Origin: Pseudomonadales bacterium
Lineage (GTDB): Bacteria > Pseudomonadota > Gammaproteobacteria > Pseudomonadales > Azotimanducaceae
Assembly (NCBI GenBank): GCA_017854255.1
Contig: JAFMIA010000009.1
Span: 1-64,000, forward strand
Direction of reading: 5' to 3'
Length of the DNA: 64,000 nucleotides
In this document: in pieces, positions 60,982 through 64,000 of the stretch
How the letters are laid out: each line of letters opens with the position of its first letter
Position numbering within the stretch: the stretch's first letter is position 1
Made by a program: the position numbers and the translations under genes
Notes under the pieces: model-generated
Database searches by the model: none
The model's input: the letters and a program-made list of their open reading frames with translations, nothing else
Told to the model about the DNA's origin: nothing

Positions 60982-62396
60982 TCAAGGGTGAGCGATATAA
61001 GACTCGCCTGCCACTGCAGACGACGCAGCAGCTTAAGCAACAAGACCGAATCGGGCTGCGCCGCAAGCCGCGCTTTGGTCGTCTCATAGAGCGTAATCAG
61101 ACGGGCGTCCTGCTGCCACCGAGCCGACAAAAAATCGCGCCATCGCTGGGCTTGCGCTGCGTCTAAGCTATCAGGGTAGTGCCTTGCTTTAAACGTGAAC
61201 AGCAATTCATTCAGGCGGGCGTCGGCGAATACTTCAGTTTGCCCCGGCGCACTCGCTATTTCGGGAACCTGTGCAAAGCGGCTGCGATCAACTTCTGAAA
61301 CAAACCCGCCGCTGTAAAGCTGAAACTCAGCATCCTTTACGGGGGCCTCCGGCACACGCCGCATTGCTTCAATCAGCGTGCCTTGAATGCCAGGATAACT
61401 TTGGATTTTCTTTACAAACCCGGTCAGCGCATCAAGCGACCAGCTCAAATCCGCCGCTAATGCCGGTGGTAAGGTATTCATCGGCGCGATCGGCGGACAA
61501 CGATTGATTTGAATCCGCTGAACAACAGAGGGCTTTGACCGAGCCCCGTCGACCCGTTTTGGCAACAAAAAGTCCGTTAGCGCATCGCCCTTCAGTGCAC
61601 AATACGCTTCTGGATCTTGGCGGAGATCCAAGCAGATGACCGAATTTTGATTTGAAGGATGTGCGATCAGCGGCAGGATCGGCGCGAGATATCGATCACT
61701 TGAGTCAAAAAACGGCTGAATCAGTAAGACCGGCGCTTTACCTAACGGGTAGAGCAGGTCCAAAACCGGCTGTTTCTTTCGCATTTGGAAGTGGTAATCA
61801 AAGAGTTTTGGTTGCGCCGTCTTAACCAGCTTGGCTAAAGAGATTGTCGCTTCAATATCTGACAGCGCATCGTGGGCATTTTCATGACTGAGTCCATTCG
61901 CCTCGGCCATCTTAACGAGGGTAAAAGACGGCTTACCATCTTCTCGTTTTGGCCACTTGATGCCCGCCGGACGAAGCGCAAAAGTCATCCGAAGCAGATT
62001 AATCAAGTCCCAACGCGAATTGCCGTTCTGCCATTCACGCGCATAAGGATCAAAGAAATTGCGATATAAAGATTGCCGAACAAACTCATCGTCAAAATTT
62101 AAATTGTTATACCCAACCACACAGGTGCCAGGCTCTGTAAAACACGCTAACATTTTGCGAAGCCCAGCTAATTCACTCAGGCCTTCAGCATCAATTTGAT
62201 CCGGGTCAATTCCCGTGATCAATGTGGCATCCGGATGAAACAGCGTGTCGACACTGGGTTTAATATAGAAGTTGACGGGCGAGCCGATCGGCCGAAGGTC
62301 CGAATCCGTTCGCTGGCCTGCAAACTGAACGATTCGATCCAGAATCGGGTCCGTACCCGTGGTCTCAAGGTCATACCAAAAAAAGGTGCTTTGCAT
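60978..62396 (-). CDS. sbcB: Exodeoxyribonuclease I SbcB
   Basis: A 3'-5' single-strand DNA exonuclease, 472 residues. N-terminal DEDDh domain with FWYDLETTGTDPILDRIVQFAG near residue 6-27, VGYNNLNFDDEFVRQSLY near 94-111, and ENAHDALSDIEATISLAK near 173-190 (Asp, Glu, Asp, Asp and His catalytic residues), then the SH3-like and C-terminal helical domains. Acts in recombination and mismatch repair. Confidence 0.95.
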   Translation of the reverse strand: MQSTFFWYDLETTGTDPILDRIVQFAGQRTDSDLRPIGSPVNFYIKPSVDTLFHPDATLITGIDPDQIDAEGLSELAGLRKMLACFTEPGTCVVGYNNLNFDDEFVRQSLYRNFFDPYAREWQNGNSRWDLINLLRMTFALRPAGIKWPKREDGKPSFTLVKMAEANGLSHENAHDALSDIEATISLAKLVKTAQPKLFDYHFQMRKKQPVLDLLYPLGKAPVLLIQPFFDSSDRYLAPILPLIAHPSNQNSVICLDLRQDPEAYCALKGDALTDFLLPKRVDGARSKPSVVQRIQINRCPPIAPMNTLPPALAADLSWSLDALTGFVKKIQSYPGIQGTLIEAMRRVPEAPVKDAEFQLYSGGFVSEVDRSRFAQVPEIASAPGQTEVFADARLNELLFTFKARHYPDSLDAAQAQRWRDFLSARWQQDARLITLYETTKARLAAQPDSVLLLKLLRRLQWQASLISLTLD

Positions 62397-62463
62397 ACGA
62401 TTGCATCTTCGAATCCAGCCCTACTGTACCCTATAATCAGGCAATCTGGTCTCGAGTCGCACC

Positions 62464-63837
62464 ATGGGTCATTCAAAAATTCTGTTTACCGCTTTAGGCC
62501 CGGTCGCTGGCTTCGCGCTCTTTTTTATGCTGACGGCCCAGGATCAACCCACAGTTATCGCCATTACCGCAGCAATCACTCTTTGGACCGGCCTGTGGTG
62601 GGTCTTTGAGCCGATTCCCATTCCTGCAACCTCATTGTTGCCGCTAGCACTGTTCCCGGCATTCAGCATTTTAACGCCGGCACAAGTTGGGGCCGCCTAC
62701 GGAAGCCCGCTTGTTTTATTACTGATGGGCGGCTTCATTTTATCAACGGCCATGGAACGCAGTGGCGCCCATCGACGCGTTGCACTCACCATGGTTAACC
62801 TTTTTGGGGGCAGCAGTAGTCGACGCTTAGTGTTTGGCTTTATGGCCGCCTCAGCGCTTTTGTCCATGTGGATTTCTAACACCGCAACGACCTTGATGCT
62901 GCTGCCGGTCGCCCTCGCGGTACTGGAAAAAGCCCCCGACAAACGATTGGCCGTGCCACTCTTGTTGGGCATCGCGTATGCCGCCAGTATCGGCGGTATC
63001 GGCACCCCAATCGGCACCCCACCGAACTTGGTTTTCAGAGAAGTTTACGCAACAACCACAGGCCAAGAGATTGGTTTTCTGACCTGGATGACCTGGGGCG
63101 TGCCGGTCGTGCTCCTCTTTGTACCCTTGACCGCCCTGTGGCTGACTCGGAATCTGAATTATCAAGGCACGTTTGATTTACCGCCTGTCGGCGCTTGGCA
63201 AACCGCAGAACGCCGGGTGCTCATCGTCTTTTCTTTAACCGCCCTAGCCTGGGTGACTCGTAGTCAACCTTTTGGCGGTTGGAGCCAATTATTGAATGTG
63301 CCCGGCATTAATGATGCAAGCATTGCAATGCTTGCAGTCGTCGTCATGTTTTTGGTGCCCAACGGCCGAGGTGAGCGTTTACTGACCTGGGATGCCGCAG
63401 AAAAAATTCCCTGGGGGATGCTGATCCTGTTCGGCGGCGGTATCGCCATTGCCAAAGCCTTTGTTACTTCCGGACTATCTCAAGAACTTGGCGGCATGCT
63501 TACCCAGCTGGCAGGGTTGGATCTATTCTTTTTAGTCCTGGTTATTTGCCTGGTCATCACCTTTATGACCGAAATCACCAGCAATACGGCGACGACCACT
63601 TTGATGTTACCGATCCTTGCGGCCGCCGCGGTCGCCTTTGAGATCCCACCCGAGCGGTTGATGGTGCCGGCTGCCATGAGTGCAAGTTGCGCGTTTATGC
63701 TACCCGTCGCCACAGCGCCCAATACCATTATGTTTAGTACAGGCGCCTTTCCAATTCGAACTATGATACGAGAGGGCTTAGCGCTCAATATTATTGGGGC
63801 ATTTTTGATTAGCTCGCTGAGCGTTTGGCTGATCTAA
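62464..63837 (+). CDS. SLC13/DASS-family carboxylate transporter
   Basis: Inner membrane secondary carrier of the divalent-anion:sodium symporter family, 457 residues with about eleven hydrophobic segments. The two family signatures are SNTATTLMLLPVALAVL near residue 139-155 and EITSNTATTTLMLPILAAAAV near 372-391 (SNT motifs that bind sodium and substrate). GTPIGTPPNLVF near 180 is also typical. Likely dicarboxylate or citrate uptake; sulfate is possible. Confidence 0.92.
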   Translation: MGHSKILFTALGPVAGFALFFMLTAQDQPTVIAITAAITLWTGLWWVFEPIPIPATSLLPLALFPAFSILTPAQVGAAYGSPLVLLLMGGFILSTAMERSGAHRRVALTMVNLFGGSSSRRLVFGFMAASALLSMWISNTATTLMLLPVALAVLEKAPDKRLAVPLLLGIAYAASIGGIGTPIGTPPNLVFREVYATTTGQEIGFLTWMTWGVPVVLLFVPLTALWLTRNLNYQGTFDLPPVGAWQTAERRVLIVFSLTALAWVTRSQPFGGWSQLLNVPGINDASIAMLAVVVMFLVPNGRGERLLTWDAAEKIPWGMLILFGGGIAIAKAFVTSGLSQELGGMLTQLAGLDLFFLVLVICLVITFMTEITSNTATTTLMLPILAAAAVAFEIPPERLMVPAAMSASCAFMLPVATAPNTIMFSTGAFPIRTMIREGLALNIIGAFLISSLSVWLI

Positions 63838-63944
63838 GGATTCAGGCGGGGCAAGCAGACCAAGATGAAAATGTTGAAAGGGGTGACGAGACGTCGTCAC
63901 AGGACTATTCTTAATCCTGACAAATCGATCCGTTAAGGCAGACC

Positions 63945-64000
63945 ATGCGATTCATTCGGGGCAGTCTCACGCTACTGCTCATGCTCATCAACACCTTGAT
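63945..64000 (+). CDS. Start of an acyltransferase gene (cut by window end)
   Basis: Eighteen codons are visible, opening MRFIRGSLTLLLMLINTL: a hydrophobic N-terminal segment like that of the YihG/PlsC-type lysophosphatidic acid acyltransferases of gammaproteobacteria. AAGG lies seven bases upstream of the ATG. The call is tentative because no catalytic motif is in view. Confidence 0.45.
   Translation, partial: MRFIRGSLTLLLMLINTL

Noticed and set aside
1-64000. CRISPR arrays, insertion sequences, toxin-antitoxin or phage-defence genes
   Set aside because: No spaced direct repeats, transposase motifs or defence-type domains were seen in any frame.

Overview
The window reads as a chromosomal segment of a gammaproteobacterium of moderate GC content. 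The evidence is gene content and order: ruvC-ruvA-ruvB followed by tolQ-tolR-tolA-tolB-pal-cpoB-queE-queC and a tRNA-Lys; bamC fused by overlap to dapA; TusA, PerM and BepA neighbours; MiaE; exonuclease I; MetR. A free-living, probably marine heterotroph is my inference from the TRAP transporter, SLC13 carrier, acyl-CoA enzymes and SAM-II riboswitch. No prophage, insertion sequence, CRISPR array or rRNA operon was seen. About 97% of the window is ordinary chromosome with short intergenic gaps and many 4-11 base gene overlaps.

Layout. 1-513 holds no intact gene, only a possible decayed frame. 514-4613 (minus) carries an MBL-fold hydrolase, bamC, dapA, a PerM-type permease and tusA; bepA, nadA and a glutathione-synthetase-like gene follow to 8239. 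tRNA-Lys and a strong terminator sit at 8285-8408. 8758-21139 (minus) is the envelope and housekeeping block: DedA, queC, queE, cpoB, pal, tolBARQ, ruvBAC, yebC, aspS and an FmdB-type zinc ribbon. An HU-like gene and proS follow on the plus strand, then a TlpA-like lipoprotein, YihY and an ArsC-like reductase. 26156-30352 (minus) is a tight acyl-CoA operon (racemase, propionyl-CoA synthetase, SDR, ABM protein). 30487-38972 (plus) carries an esterase, miaE, a glycosyltransferase-like gene, argC, an aminotransferase, a DEAD-box helicase, a cupin, a DUF2237 protein, a halohydrin-dehalogenase-like SDR and an acetyltransferase.

39075-47076 holds amt with a textbook sigma-54 promoter, a three-gene TRAP transporter divergent from an alpha/beta hydrolase, a TauD-type dioxygenase, three small or hypothetical genes and a promoter-to-terminator RNA unit that contains a 13-base complement of the 16S rRNA tail. 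47224-52370 holds metR and a glycosyltransferase / methyltransferase / alpha-alpha toroid / methyltransferase group. 52384-64000 holds moeA, moaB, a crotonase, a PatB/MalY lyase, msrA, purC, a metZ-like gene under a SAM-II riboswitch with its own terminator, an M18 aminopeptidase, sbcB, an SLC13 carrier and the start of an acyltransferase.

How it fits together. Methionine and sulphur control recurs: MetR (47 kb), PatB/MalY (55 kb), MsrA (57 kb) and riboswitch-controlled MetZ (58 kb). The Tol-Pal block is complete except that ybgC, usual between ruvB and tolQ, is absent. The most unusual items are the 46.9-47.1 kb RNA unit, the halohydrin-dehalogenase motifs at 37.7 kb, the SAM-II riboswitch, the mirrored start regions at 43.8 kb, and three genes of under 60 codons that are easy to miss (45.7, 52.2 and 54.2 kb).
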